Positions 9,376 through 18,294 of a stretch of 64,000 nt of DNA are shown here, piece after piece. Under the pieces are notes generated by a model. The model saw only the letters and a program-made list of their open reading frames with translations. It was not told where the DNA came from and did no database searches. The translations under genes were made by a program, and so were the position numbers. The stretch's first letter is position 1; every line of letters starts with the position of its first letter. Source of the stretch: Roseiarcus sp963741845 (lineage in GTDB: Bacteria; Pseudomonadota; Alphaproteobacteria; Rhizobiales; Beijerinckiaceae); contig CAVUJV010000017.1 in the NCBI GenBank assembly GCA_963741845.1, forward strand, positions 1 through 64,000, given 5' to 3'.

Positions 9376-10634
9376 CTCACGGCTCCCCGAGCGGCAAGCC
9401 GCCGTCCCACAGCCGCATAGAAATCGAGCGAGCGCCGCGGGGCGTGGTCGCCTGCGCGCGTAAGGGTTGCAGGTTCGGAATTGGACGCGCGGCGCCGCAA
9501 AAAGCCGCTCGGCTTCCGATGGGCCGGATCGAGCCGCTTCTCGCCTCGCCCCTCCAGCGGCAAGTGAGAGGCCACGAGCTCGCCGTCCTCGAAGATGCGG
9601 ATTTCGTCAGCAAGAACGTGGACGTCGAAGACGCGCCGCCGTGTGGTGTCGGGCACGCTGTAGAGATTGCCGCCGACGCTCACCATGCCTTCATGCGAAG
9701 CTCGCCTCTCGAGGCGGAGCACGGACCGGTAGGGCACGAGGGGCAGGGCTTGCAGCGACGCCCTTTCTTCGGCGAAGGCCTCATTGACGACCCTTCGGGT
9801 TGTTGCGTGCATGCGTGGGTTGGCGACCGTGTCGAGCCAATGGCGGAGCTGGTCGTTGAGATCCGCGAGATTGCGAAAGACGCCGCCGAGAAAGAAGTCT
9901 TCGCGGATATAACGGAACGGCCGCTCGACCTTGCCCTTCGTCTTGGCGCGATAGGGCCGGCAGGCGCGGGGCTGAAAGCCGTAATGGCGCGCGAGGTCGA
10001 CCAGAGCGCGATTATAAACGACGAGCCCGTCCTCGTCCTCGCCGATGACCGCGGTCTTCATTCGGTCGTACAGGATGGTGCGCGGCGCCCCGCCGATCGC
10101 CTCCAGGGCCGCAATATGGCAACGCAGGACACTCTGCAGGTCCTGGTGAACGACGAAGCGCGCCCAGATCAGTCGGGAATGGCCGAGGACCATCGAGAAC
10201 AGCCAGACGATGCGCCGGACGCCGGGCTCGTCGGTGAACTCAACCTCGAACCTGGCGAAATCGACCTGCGCCTGGTCTCCCGGCGGCGTCTCGAAGCGAA
10301 CTTCGTACCCCGCGCCGCTGACGGGGCGGATATCGCGGACGCGGTCGCGTACGACGCTGTAGCCGCCTACAAAGCCGCGTTCTCGGATCTCGCGGAACAG
10401 CCGCCTCGCGGTCAGGCCGGGATAAGCCGCCATCCGATCGCGCAAATAGGGCTCGAAGGGCGCCACCAAGCCCTCTTTCGGCGGTCGCTTTTTGTAAGCC
10501 GGCAGCTCGAGCCCCTTGGCGATGTAGGTTCGGACGGTCTTTCGGTCCACGCCGATCTGTCGGGCGATTGCGCTGACGGACAAGCCTTGGCGATGCAAAT
10601 CCAGGATCATGATGAGTTCCCCAAGTTTGATCAC
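9372..10634 (-). CDS. istA: IS21-family transposase IstA (element C)
   Basis: About 420 aa from GTG 10634 (VIKLGELIMILDLHRQGLSV); the open frame extends further upstream to 10751 through the IS end. Has an HTH (SVSAIARQIGVDRKTVRTYI), the DDE core beginning QAQVDFARFEV, the second Asp in PRTILYDRMKTAV, and KTKGKVERPFRYIRE with the catalytic Glu. A C-terminal LYSVPDTTRRRVFDV segment is typical. Complete and followed by istB. Confidence 0.9.
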   Translation of the reverse strand: MIKLGELIMILDLHRQGLSVSAIARQIGVDRKTVRTYIAKGLELPAYKKRPPKEGLVAPFEPYLRDRMAAYPGLTARRLFREIRERGFVGGYSVVRDRVRDIRPVSGAGYEVRFETPPGDQAQVDFARFEVEFTDEPGVRRIVWLFSMVLGHSRLIWARFVVHQDLQSVLRCHIAALEAIGGAPRTILYDRMKTAVIGEDEDGLVVYNRALVDLARHYGFQPRACRPYRAKTKGKVERPFRYIREDFFLGGVFRNLADLNDQLRHWLDTVANPRMHATTRRVVNEAFAEERASLQALPLVPYRSVLRLERRASHEGMVSVGGNLYSVPDTTRRRVFDVHVLADEIRIFEDGELVASHLPLEGRGEKRLDPAHRKPSGFLRRRASNSEPATLTRAGDHAPRRSLDFYAAVGRRLAARGAVR

Positions 10635-11203
10635 CGCGCCCTCCCGTCCGCCCGCGGGAGGAGCATCGGTGATTTGGCGAGCCCGCCAGCCATCCTGGGC
10701 ATGCGCAGGATAGCCGGCAGTCACGAAAACTGGGGAATTTTCAAATGTCACAAGTGGGGAGAATTGCTCCGCCGCTCACAGCCGGGGCATGCGAGTATAG
10801 AGGACGGAGAGGTTTTCCCGGCACGCCTTATGGCCGAGGGCGCAGGCGAGCCAACTCTTGCCCAGGCCGCTCGCCCCGGTGATGAGCAAGCTGCGGCGCT
10901 CGGCGATCCAGTCGCAGGCGGCGAGCTTGAGGAACAGCGCGCGGTCGAGCCCGCGAGGACTTTGATAATTGACGTCTTCGACGCTGGCCGGGTGACGCAG
11001 TCGCGCGACTCTGGCGCGCGTTTCGAACTGCTTCTGTCGGGGTAGCGTCAGCTCGTATTCGAGCAGCAGGCCGAGCCATTCGGCGTGATCGAGGCCGCGC
11101 GCCTCGGCGTTGTGCTCCAGCTCCTTGAAGCCTTTGGCCAGGCCGTGGAGGCCGAGCGCGTGCAATTGGTCGAGGGTCGGATGAGCGAGCATGGGATTTC
11201 CTG

Positions 11204-12763
11204 TCAGTTGTAGTAGCGGGGACCGCGCACGTTGGCGTGGTCGATGAGCGTGACGGGGCTGCTGTCGGCGCCCGACGAATTGAACTTGCGGGCGAGCAAA
11301 GACGCGACGCCCTTGCAGTTGAGGACGCCCAGTTCGACGGCGCGGGCCGAGACCGCCTCGAGGCGGCCCGGATCGAGGCCGCGATAGGCGCGCAGAACGC
11401 CGAGGCAGGTGCGGAACCCCTGCTCCGGATGGGGCCGGCTTTTGAGCACGGCGCTGATTAAGGCTTCGGTGTTCGGCCCGATCTTGCCGGCCCAGCGGCG
11501 GAACCGATCCGGCGTCCACTCGGCGTAGCGCCGATGGGAGCTGGGCATATGGTCGGCGTCCGTGCCGTGCTTGCGGCCAGCGTAGCGGCGCTGATGGGCG
11601 CCGACGCGTTGCCCGCGATGGAAGATCTCGACCGTTCGCGCGGTGATCCGCACGTCGACCTCGGCGCGGATCAGCGCGTGCGGAACCGAATAGAGAAAGT
11701 CATGGGCCTCGATGTGGTAGTCGAGGTTGACCCGCGCGCGCCGCCATTCCGCGAACTCCCAATCGTTGGCGGGCAAGGCGATGAGGACGTCGCGCTCGAT
11801 GGCCTCGAACAGATCGCGCCGGCTCAGGCCGAGGTTGCGCATCGGACGCTCGTTCATGCGTTGCATGACGAGGGTGATCGCCGCGTTGCATTCGGCGAGC
11901 GAGAAGAACGTCAGATGGCGCAATCGGCCGAGAATGTAGGTCTGGGCGAATCTGACACCGGCTTCGACTTTGGCCTTGTCCCTCGGCCGCCGTGGCCGCG
12001 CCGGCAGGATACCGACGGAGTAATGGGCCGCCATCGCGCCGTAGGTTCGGTTGATCTCGGGGTCGTAGAACGAGGCCTTGTTGACCCCGCTCTTCAGATT
12101 GTCGGGAACCAGCAGCCTCGGCGCGCCGCCGAAGAAGCGGAGCATGCGCACGTGGGCGCCGGTCCAGTCCGGCAAGGCTTGCGTCCAGGTGGCCTCGGCG
12201 TAGGTGAGGTTCGAGGCGCCGAGCACGCCGACGAAAATCTCCGCTTCGCGGATCTCTCCCGTCGTCGGATCGGCGATCCCGATCCGCTTGCCCGAATAGT
12301 CGACGAACGCCCTTTCCCCAGCGACGTGGTGCTGGCGCATCACGGGAGTGAGCCGCCGTTCGAACCCCCGAAGCAAATCACAGAACCTCGAGTAGCCGTA
12401 CCCGTCGGGGTGGACCTCTCGGTATTCCTCCCAGAGGATCGACATCGTCACGCCGGGACGCTTCAGCTCGCGCGCCATGGCCGGCCAGTCCGGTTCGACC
12501 CGCCGCCGTTGGCCTTGCGTGACACCGGCTCGTCCAAACAGCCGGGTTTCCAGAGCCTCTTCGGTGATGTCGTCTGCCAGCGGCCATGCCAGCCCGGCCG
12601 CCGCCGCCCGCTTCAGATTGTCCTGGATCGTCGAGCGCGCCACGCCAAGACGTCGCCCGATCTCGCGCGCGCTCACCCCATCGTGGTGAAGCCGCAATAA
12701 GTGTCGCAATTGCCGCATGCTCAGTTCCCGCTTCGCCGGCATCCCGATCTCCTCGTCGACCAT
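11204..12763 (-). CDS. istA: IS21-family transposase IstA (element B)
   Basis: 519 aa (or 512 from the internal ATG at 12742). HTH at REIGRRLGVARSTIQDNLKRA; DDE core with ERAFVDYSGKRIGI (first Asp), LVPDNLKSGV (second Asp) and RDKAKVEAGVRFAQ (Glu). The C-terminal CKGVASLLARKF motif is usual in this subgroup. Followed 11 bases later by the interrupted istB. The transposase itself looks intact. Confidence 0.9.
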   Translation of the reverse strand: MVDEEIGMPAKRELSMRQLRHLLRLHHDGVSAREIGRRLGVARSTIQDNLKRAAAAGLAWPLADDITEEALETRLFGRAGVTQGQRRRVEPDWPAMARELKRPGVTMSILWEEYREVHPDGYGYSRFCDLLRGFERRLTPVMRQHHVAGERAFVDYSGKRIGIADPTTGEIREAEIFVGVLGASNLTYAEATWTQALPDWTGAHVRMLRFFGGAPRLLVPDNLKSGVNKASFYDPEINRTYGAMAAHYSVGILPARPRRPRDKAKVEAGVRFAQTYILGRLRHLTFFSLAECNAAITLVMQRMNERPMRNLGLSRRDLFEAIERDVLIALPANDWEFAEWRRARVNLDYHIEAHDFLYSVPHALIRAEVDVRITARTVEIFHRGQRVGAHQRRYAGRKHGTDADHMPSSHRRYAEWTPDRFRRWAGKIGPNTEALISAVLKSRPHPEQGFRTCLGVLRAYRGLDPGRLEAVSARAVELGVLNCKGVASLLARKFNSSGADSSPVTLIDHANVRGPRYYN

Positions 12764-12927
12764 CGACGGGCCAGGAGTGCCGCAGTTGCCGAACCGCGGG
12801 GAGCAAACGACAAGAGCCGTGACCGGCTCAGGTGGCCGGCTTCATTTCGGAATGGTGGCCGGGATCAAATCGGAACGGTGGCCGACATCAAATCGGAATC
12901 CCTGGCCGGAATGCGTCGGAATTCGCA

Positions 12928-13280
12928 GGGAAGGTGTTGCGCTCGGGCGAGCGACGGGTGAACGGGCGAACGTTGGTCGTCTTGGCGACCGCTTTCTCCG
13001 CGGCCAGTTCGTCTTCCGTGGCGCTCGCCGCCTGCTCCTCGAACTCCAGCGACAATTGCTCGATGAGCCGAGCCGAGCGTTCAGAGCGCTGCCCGTAGAC
13101 CTGGCGCTCCAGCTTGGCGATACGCAGCTTCTGCGCCGCGATCAGCGCTTGGTCCTCGGCGGCTTTCGCGTTCGCCACCGCCAGTTCCGCGGCGGTCTTC
13201 AGACCCTTCTCGCGCTCGGCGACGAGCGCCGCTTTCAGCGCGGCGACATCGTCGGGAAGGGCTTCGAAAGCGGGAGCCAT
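12928..13280 (-). pseudogene. tnpC: IS66 transposase TnpC, N-terminal fragment
   Basis: From ATG 13280 the product reads MAPAFEALPDDVAALKAALVAER, a coiled coil, then LRIAKLERQVYGQRSERSARL, the typical TnpC N-terminus, and breaks off after RPFTRRSPERNTFPA where element B begins. The catalytic DDE domain is missing. Confidence 0.85.
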
Positions 13281-13593
13281 AGAGACGAAGAGAATCACAT
13301 TCCGGACGATTTGTGGCGCCCTAAAATGCTTGCATCCCCATGCTTTTTGCTAAAGTCTCCCGCGCTCTCAGCCCGCGCTCGCCGGCCTCCAGGTGAGTTG
13401 CGGATTGCGCCAGTCGATCCCCTCCAGCATGTACGCCATCTGCGCCGCCGAGATCGACACGACGCCCTCTTTCGCCGACGGCCAGACGAACTTTCCGCGG
13501 TCCAGTCGCTTTGCATACAACGACAGCCCGATCCCGTCGTGCCAGAGCACCTTCGCCAGATCGCCACAGCGTCTTTCATGATGCACCCCCATT

Positions 13594-15678
13594 TCAAATT
13601 CCTGGCAGTCGGATGACCTTATCGTATTGATAATCCTCGTAGTTCTTTGGACGGCGGGCGATCACGCCGTGCGCCCCTTGCTGGACTTCGGGGGTGTCGA
13701 GGGCGGCGCTTGGGACGAGCCAGGTCGCGCCGGGCATGAGTTGTGTCGCCGGCAGGACGCCCCATTCGACCAGGCGCCGCGCGGAACCGATGCAGACGTG
13801 GAGGCGCTCGGCCGCCTTGGCCAAGCTGATCATGCCGTCGTCGGCGTGGCGGCCCTCGGGAATGCCGAGACGCTCGCGAGTGTCGCGCACTCGGACGGTC
13901 GTCCAGGTCTCGCCGTCGCCGGTTTTGCAGCGCATTCGGTTGAGCGACACGGCGATCTCCCGGTCGGACCAGCGAGTGGCGAGCGTGCGGATCGCCTCGA
14001 CGGCGCTCGGCGCCGGACCAGTCGGACCGCAACCCGTCTTCACTCGTGGAACGCGGAGCTCGCTGTGCCGACCGCCGGTCCAGTGGATCAGCAACACGAC
14101 CTCTTTGGCGGCCTCGTCGAGATCGCAGACGATCTCTTGGATCAGGATATGGATGAGGCGCTGCTTGGTCCGGGTATCGGCTGTCGGCGCGTTCCAGGCC
14201 GCTGGCAAATCATGGGCGAGCCGCATCAGGGCGGTTCGATCGATCGTCGGGCGGGCGGCCGCGGTCGCACGCAGGTCCTCGATGCGGCGCTCGATCTCGG
14301 CGACCCTTTCCAAAGCGCCGTTCCAGCGCGCCTCCAGTTCGCGCGCGACGAACCGCTTGGCGGGGTCGACCAGCTCGTGTCGACGAGCCGCGAGGCTCGC
14401 CTCGTAGCGCGCCGCTTCGAGATCGCGCTCCGCAGCTGCGATGACGTCGTTCGCCGAGCGCTCAATCTGATCCGAAGCGAAGATGGCGGCTTCGACGGCG
14501 CGGTCAGAGACAGCCTCGAGCAGTTGCAGAGCGATGGCGCGATCGACCCGGACGCCGCCAGCGCCGATGCACAAGCCGGCGCCCACGTGTCCGTCGTCGC
14601 CGCGGCACTGATAGCGATGCGCGTGGGCGTTCCCCATGCCGTAGAACACGCGCATCATCCGGCCGCACCGCCCGCAGCGCATGAGGCCGGTCAGCAAAGC
14701 GCGCCCGCCGCGCGCCGATTTGCGAGCGCAATTGCGCTTCATGTAGGCGTTCTCCAGCAAGAGCTTCTGGTTGCTCTCGTATTCCCGCCACGAGATGTAG
14801 CCGGGGTGATTGTCGCGCAGCAGGACCGACCACTCCTGTTCCGGCTTCCGGATGCCGTTGACCTTATGGGCGCGTCCGTCGACGATCCGCGTGCGCTGGG
14901 CCCGCCTGCCGAACGCATAGGCTCCCGCGTACAACGGGTTGTGCAGGATCTGCATGACGGCGTGGTAGACGGGCGACTTCCAGACGATCTTGGTGACGTC
15001 GACGTTCCTCCGGACGACGGGCATCTTGATCTCCGCAGCCCGGAACCAGAGGAAGACCTGCCGCGCGCTGCCGAGTTCGCGGAACTTGGCGAACACCATG
15101 CGGACGGTTTCCTGCACGTGCTCGTCGGGATCGGTCTCGATCTTGCCGGCCTCGCTCCAGCAGAACCCGGGCGGAAGCATGAACCGGAACTCGCCGCGCC
15201 GCGCCTTCGAATCGCGGGCCGCCAGGCCGCGCTGTCGCATCAGGCTGAGTTCGTATTCCGACATCGTGCCCTTCAGGCCGAGCAGCAGACGGTCGTTGAC
15301 GATTCGCGGATCGTACGCGCCTTCGGGATCGACGACGAGCGTCCCCGCCAACGCGCACAGGTCGATGAGGTGATGCCAGTCCCGCCCATTGCGCGCCAGT
15401 CGCGACGCTTCGAGGCAATAGACGGCGCCGATGTCGCCCGAGCACACCATCGCCACCAGCCGCTCGAAGCCGGGCCGTTCGACGGTTCCCGATCCCGACC
15501 GGCCGAGGTCGTCGTCGATCACAGTCACGGACTTGAAGCCCGTCTCGCGGGCGGCCCCAGCCAGATCGTATTGCCGGCGCTGGCTTTCGAGATTGCCGAT
15601 GACCTGCGCCATGGTCGATTGCCGCACGTAGACGATCGCCGCGCGGGCGAGGTGGTCAGCCGTGATCTTGGGGCTCAT
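13594..15678 (-). CDS. Large serine recombinase, intact (694 aa)
   Basis: Starts at ATG 15678 (MSPKITADHLARAAIVYVRQS); the open frame runs further upstream but the homology starts here. Resolvase domain (about 1-170) with nucleophilic Ser in VRQS, SRLARNGRDWHHL and the E-helix; recombinase domain (NPLYAGAYAFGRR, about 270-290); zinc-ribbon with RCGRCGRMM ... YQCRG ... GLCIG; a coiled coil (IERSANDVIAAAERDLEAARYE); and a C-terminal helix-turn-helix-like tail (ISLAKAAERLHVCIGSARRLVEWGVLP). It moves DNA by double-strand breaks at a dinucleotide core and probably mobilised this element. Confidence 0.9.
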   Translation of the reverse strand: MSPKITADHLARAAIVYVRQSTMAQVIGNLESQRRQYDLAGAARETGFKSVTVIDDDLGRSGSGTVERPGFERLVAMVCSGDIGAVYCLEASRLARNGRDWHHLIDLCALAGTLVVDPEGAYDPRIVNDRLLLGLKGTMSEYELSLMRQRGLAARDSKARRGEFRFMLPPGFCWSEAGKIETDPDEHVQETVRMVFAKFRELGSARQVFLWFRAAEIKMPVVRRNVDVTKIVWKSPVYHAVMQILHNPLYAGAYAFGRRAQRTRIVDGRAHKVNGIRKPEQEWSVLLRDNHPGYISWREYESNQKLLLENAYMKRNCARKSARGGRALLTGLMRCGRCGRMMRVFYGMGNAHAHRYQCRGDDGHVGAGLCIGAGGVRVDRAIALQLLEAVSDRAVEAAIFASDQIERSANDVIAAAERDLEAARYEASLAARRHELVDPAKRFVARELEARWNGALERVAEIERRIEDLRATAAARPTIDRTALMRLAHDLPAAWNAPTADTRTKQRLIHILIQEIVCDLDEAAKEVVLLIHWTGGRHSELRVPRVKTGCGPTGPAPSAVEAIRTLATRWSDREIAVSLNRMRCKTGDGETWTTVRVRDTRERLGIPEGRHADDGMISLAKAAERLHVCIGSARRLVEWGVLPATQLMPGATWLVPSAALDTPEVQQGAHGVIARRPKNYEDYQYDKVIRLPGI

Positions 15679-15853
15679 GACCGCCTCCCTGTTCCGCCGC
15701 CGCTTCCGCGGTCTGCGCGCCGAGCGCTTCGAGCAGCAGGTCGGCCAGCGCTTCGACCAGTCCCTTGGCGTTCGGGATTGCCGGTAATGGCGGGTCCCGG
15801 GGTTCGAGAGCCAGCGCGAGTTGTCTTCGATCCAGGTTCCTTCTCTTCGGCAC
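15656..15853 (-). CDS. Small protein upstream of the recombinase (65 aa)
   Basis: MPKRRNLDRRQLALALEPRD... followed by an amphipathic LVEALADLLLEALGAQ helix; overlaps the recombinase start by 23 bases in another frame. It parallels the 60-aa gene at 6820-7002 in position, length and general sequence, which supports a real gene. Function unknown. Confidence 0.6.
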   Translation of the reverse strand: MPKRRNLDRRQLALALEPRDPPLPAIPNAKGLVEALADLLLEALGAQTAEAAAEQGGGHEPQDHG

Positions 15854-16176
15854 GAATTGCCTCCCTCGGTTCGGAAGGACGCCATCGTGAACCGCGCTTC
15901 GCCGCTTTGCCGCCTGCCGCCAACACGGCGACCAGTTCGTTCAGCGCCTCGATGCCGACCTGCGGCGGACCGAGGCTCATGCCTGCGCAATAGGTCTCGT
16001 CGAACATCCAGTTCGGGAGTTCGCGCGCCAGGTCGGGCCGCTCCTCCGTGTAGATGCAGGTCAGCTCCTTGCCGCGCCGGTTGCGCGAGACCTGGAGCGT
16101 CCGGTCGAACAGCGGATGCCAGCGGTAGGCAAGTCTCGCCCAGCGAAAACTATATGCAGAATGTCGGCCGTTGGCC
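15675..16176 (-). CDS. DUF5372-like protein of recombinase element 2
   Basis: The frame that contains ATG 16007 (MFDETYCAGMSLGPPQVGIEAL) is open upstream to the element boundary and encodes ARLAYRWHPLFDRTLQVSRNRRGKE and LARELPNWMF, the conserved core of the family. No ATG/GTG is visible before RWARLAYRWHPLF, so the start codon is uncertain or lost by transposition. The C-terminal part after about 15850 overlaps the small gene and may be untranslated. Confidence 0.5.
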
Positions 16177-16322
16177 TCTGCGACCGCGGAAAATGTAGAG
16201 ATCGCCGGCGTGCGGGTCGCGCCTCAGTTGCTCCTGGACTTGGAGAGCCAGCCCCTGCATGCCGCGCCGCATGTCCGTGTGGCCCGTCGCGATCCAGACC
16301 CGCACGTTGCTGGGGATCGGGA

Positions 16323-16691
16323 TCACGTCCGCAGCGCCTTCAACGTCGCTGCGATCAGCGCCGACGACGCTCCGGCGCCGATCCGTACGCGCGCGTTGTT
16401 CACCTCCACGATGATTGCGGCGGCGTCTTTGGGTTCCGCTGCCGTCGGCGAAGCCGCGATCGCCGGCGCCGGTTCGATCACCACCGGCGCAAATCCCGAG
16501 GCTGCCGGCCTGTCTTGCCTCAAAGCCTCCCGCCGCCATTTGTAGACGAGGCTGGTGCAGACATCGGCCCGCCGTGCGACTTCCGCCACCACCGCTCCGG
16601 GCTCGGCGATCTCCGCCAAAATCCGTGCCCGCTCTTCTCTGCTCCATTGCCGGCGGCGCTCGCCGCCCATCATCAACGTCACTCGACCCAT
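16323..16691 (-). CDS. tnpA: IS66 TnpA (Orf1)
   Basis: 122 aa: MGRVTLMMGGERRRQWSREERARILAEI, an HTH of the transposase-8 type (EVARRADVCTSLVYKWRRE), and a C-terminal VRIGAGASSALIAATLKALR segment typical of IS66 Orf1. Overlaps tnpB by four bases. Confidence 0.88.
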   Translation of the reverse strand: MGRVTLMMGGERRRQWSREERARILAEIAEPGAVVAEVARRADVCTSLVYKWRREALRQDRPAASGFAPVVIEPAPAIAASPTAAEPKDAAAIIVEVNNARVRIGAGASSALIAATLKALRT

Positions 16692-16722
16692 GCTGTGCAG
16701 CTAGCCTCGCTCATAAAGCCGA

Positions 16723-18065
16723 CTTAGGACGCTCCGAACAATAACTGAATCGCGCTTTTTTGGCGTGCGTCTGTATGACTCGGCTTGTTGGGATTCCGGA
16801 TTTCGGCGAACGGGCGTACGCGTGTTGCATGATCGACGAAGGCGCCATTCGATATCGCTGGGATACAGTTGGGCGCAAGCTCGACGAACGCGGGCGGCGG
16901 TTGTTCGCGGCGGCTGAGGTGCGAACCACTGGGTGGGGTGGTCTCGCCATCGTGTCGCGGATTACGGGTCTTGCCCGCTCGACGATCAATCGCGGCGAGG
17001 ACGATCTGGATGCGGAACCGCTCACAAAAGACAAGGTTCGCCGTGCCGGCGGCGGGCGTCGGGCTATTGTCGAGGTAGATCCCGGCCTCATTCCTGAACT
17101 CGAGCGGCTCGTCGAACCAGCGACCCTGGGCGATCCCATGCGGCCCCTGATATGGGTCTCCAAGAGCATGGACAAACTCGCTGGAACGCTGACGGCGATG
17201 GGACATCCGATCAGCGCCGACACCGTGCGCAAGGAACTGGTCAAACTTGGCTTTTCGCGCCAGTTCAATCGCAAGTCGCATGAAGGCTCAAATCATCCCG
17301 ACCGCGACGCGCAGTTCGAGCACATCAACGCAAACGTCGTTGCGGCGCAGGCGAACCATCAACCGGTCATCTCCGTCGATACGAAGAAGAAAGAGCTGGT
17401 CGGCAACTTCAAGAACGGCGGATCGGACTGGCGCCCGAAAAGCTCGCCGCGCCGCGTCAACGTGCATGACTTCGTCGACAAGGAATTGGGCAAGGCGGCG
17501 CCCTATGGCGTCTACGACGTGACGGCCAACGCCGGGTTTGTCAGTGTCGGCATCTCCAGCGATACGGCCGAGTTCGCCGTCGAGGCGATCCGGTGCTGGC
17601 TCGACCGCATGGGGCGCCAGCGTTACCCCAAGGCGCGCGAACTGACGATCACAGCGGACTGCGGCGGCTCCAATGGCGCGCGCGTACGGCTGTGGAAGCT
17701 GGAGCTTCAGAAACTCGCCGACGAGACCGGGCTTGCACTGCACGTTCTCCACTATCCGCCGGGAACGTCGAAGTGGAACAAGATCGAACATCGCATGTTC
17801 TGCCACATCACGCAGAACTGGCGCGGTCGACCCCTGACCGATCGCCTCGCCATCGTCGAGCTGATCGGCGCGACCACCACAAAAGCCGGATTGAAGGTCG
17901 AGTGCGCCCTCGATACCCGCATCTACGAAAAGGGCATCAAAGTCAGCGACGCCGAGATGGAGGCGCTGAGCATCACCGGCGACGACTTCCATCCCGAATG
18001 GAACTACACCATCAACCCACGGCGGCCCGGAGATTCGTAGCAGTTATTGTTCGGAGTGTCCTAAG
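16723..18065 (+). mobile_element. ISAzo13-family element, complete
   Basis: Terminal inverted repeats of 25 bases: left starts CTTAGGACGCTCCGAACAAT at 16723, right ends with its complement at 18065 (one mismatch, G/A at the ninth base). A single transposase gene fills the interior. Flanks give no obvious target duplication. It lies just upstream of IS66 tnpA. Confidence 0.88.
16760..18040 (+). CDS. ISAzo13-family transposase
   Basis: 426 aa from 16760; a start at ATG 16829 (MIDEGAIRYRWDTVGRKL) fits the family better. Motifs: GRKLDERGRRLFAAAE near the start, VISVDTKKKELVGNFKNGG (first catalytic Asp), LTITADCGGSNGAR (second Asp) and PPGTSKWNKIEHRMF (Glu). The ending HPEWNYTINPR is usual. Intact, with the stop 0-5 bases from the right inverted repeat. 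Confidence 0.92.
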   Translation: MACVCMTRLVGIPDFGERAYACCMIDEGAIRYRWDTVGRKLDERGRRLFAAAEVRTTGWGGLAIVSRITGLARSTINRGEDDLDAEPLTKDKVRRAGGGRRAIVEVDPGLIPELERLVEPATLGDPMRPLIWVSKSMDKLAGTLTAMGHPISADTVRKELVKLGFSRQFNRKSHEGSNHPDRDAQFEHINANVVAAQANHQPVISVDTKKKELVGNFKNGGSDWRPKSSPRRVNVHDFVDKELGKAAPYGVYDVTANAGFVSVGISSDTAEFAVEAIRCWLDRMGRQRYPKARELTITADCGGSNGARVRLWKLELQKLADETGLALHVLHYPPGTSKWNKIEHRMFCHITQNWRGRPLTDRLAIVELIGATTTKAGLKVECALDTRIYEKGIKVSDAEMEALSITGDDFHPEWNYTINPRRPGDS

Positions 18066-18159
18066 CTGCGCAGCATCACGATCTCCCTCACCTTGGGAAG
18101 GCGGCCGCCGCCGGAGGCGTACTGCGAAAGACGATAGCGGCGAGGATAGCCGGGTCATG

Positions 18160-18290
18160 TCACACGTAAGCCGACCGAACTTCCGCTGCGCCGTATGTGT
18201 CGCCGTCGATGTAGCGTTCGGTCGTCTCGATGGAGCTATGGCCGGCGAGCATCTGTACGTCGCGCAAGCTGCATCCTTTCGATCGACCCC
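18160..18290 (-). pseudogene. Tyrosine integrase, C-terminal fragment
   Basis: Minus-strand frame LRDVQMLAGHSSIETTERYIDGDT ending TGA at 18160-18162. The LAGHSSIETTERYI block carries the His and the nucleophilic Tyr of phage-type integrases, but everything upstream of it is missing: at about 18290 the sequence passes directly into the 3' end of a transglutaminase gene. A remnant of a former integration or deletion event. Confidence 0.75.
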
Positions 18291-18294
18291 GCTG

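Larger units (their letters stand above)
8449..10780 (-). mobile_element. IS21-family element C, complete, inserted in istB of element B
   Basis: The ends are TGTCAATGGCGCC... at 8449 and ...GCCGCTCACA at 10780, with internal repeats related to ACTGGGGAATTTTC on both sides (8482-8499 and 10727-10765). A 5-bp direct repeat GCCGG flanks the element (8444-8448 and 10781-10785), the best-defined target duplication in the window. Contains intact istA and istB. It is the youngest layer of this nest because it interrupts element B. Confidence 0.88.
8121..11192 (-). pseudogene. istB: IstB of element B, split by element C
   Basis: The N-terminal part (11192 down to 10781) starts MLAHPTLDQLHALGLHGLAKG, contains Walker A ITGASGLGKSW and stops at LYTRMPRL where element C begins. 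The C-terminal part (8448 down to 8121) continues FADLAIAHGDARYARLLRSL, includes Walker B LLILDDWGPE and ends RKRLPSS. Removing element C and one GCCGG duplication restores 245 codons with an uninterrupted frame. It would have been the AAA+ helper of the transposase at 11204-12763. Confidence 0.9.
7853..12927 (-). mobile_element. IS21-family element B, split by element C
   Basis: Both ends carry the repeated unit GTGGCCGACATCAAATCGGA, read outward, with degenerate copies (GGCCACCATTCCGAAATGAAG near 12840). The right end finishes ...GGAATTCGCA at 12927, the CA expected of IS21 termini, and truncates an IS66 tnpC gene. The left end abuts element A and lacks an obvious TG, so it may be slightly truncated. 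Genes: istA (11204-12763) and istB (interrupted by element C). Confidence 0.75.
13566..16176 (-). mobile_element. Serine-recombinase element 2 (2.6 kb) inserted in IS66 tnpB
   Basis: Deleting these 2611 bases rejoins tnpB exactly. On the recombinase strand the core is GG (target GTCGCAGA-GG-CGATCTGG); the element starts GGCCAACGGCCGACATTCTGC and ends GCATCATGAAAGACGCTGT-GG. The 5' end shares GGyCAA and a GACAT a few bases in with element 1, and the 3' ends share GCATyATGA. Same gene order as element 1: DUF5372-like frame, small protein, recombinase. Confidence 0.8.
13368..16329 (-). pseudogene. tnpB: IS66 TnpB (Orf2), split by a recombinase element
   Basis: The N-terminal part (16329 down to 16177) is VIPIPSNVRVWIATGHTDMRRGMQGLALQVQEQL...DLYIFRGRR, starting at a GTG that overlaps the tnpA stop (GTGA). 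The C-terminal part (13565 down to 13368) is GDLAKVLWHDGIGLSLYAKRLDRGKF...TWRPASAG. Joined, they give 117 codons in frame, the normal TnpB size. TnpB is an accessory protein of IS66 transposition. Confidence 0.9.
12928..16722 (-). mobile_element. IS66-family element, truncated and interrupted
   Basis: The order on the minus strand is tnpA (16323-16691), tnpB (split), then the start of tnpC (13280 downwards), the classical IS66 plan. tnpC is cut at 12928 by element B, and tnpB is split by the serine-recombinase element at 13566-16176. The upstream side is cut close to tnpA by the ISAzo13 element at 16723. Neither terminal repeat is recognisable. Confidence 0.8.

Noticed and set aside
9444..11045. 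533-codon open frame on the plus strand
   Set aside because: Antisense of IstA of element C and the neighbouring istB part.
13627..15993. 788-codon open frame on the plus strand
   Set aside because: It is the antisense shadow of the intact serine recombinase, with a composition typical of high-GC antisense frames.
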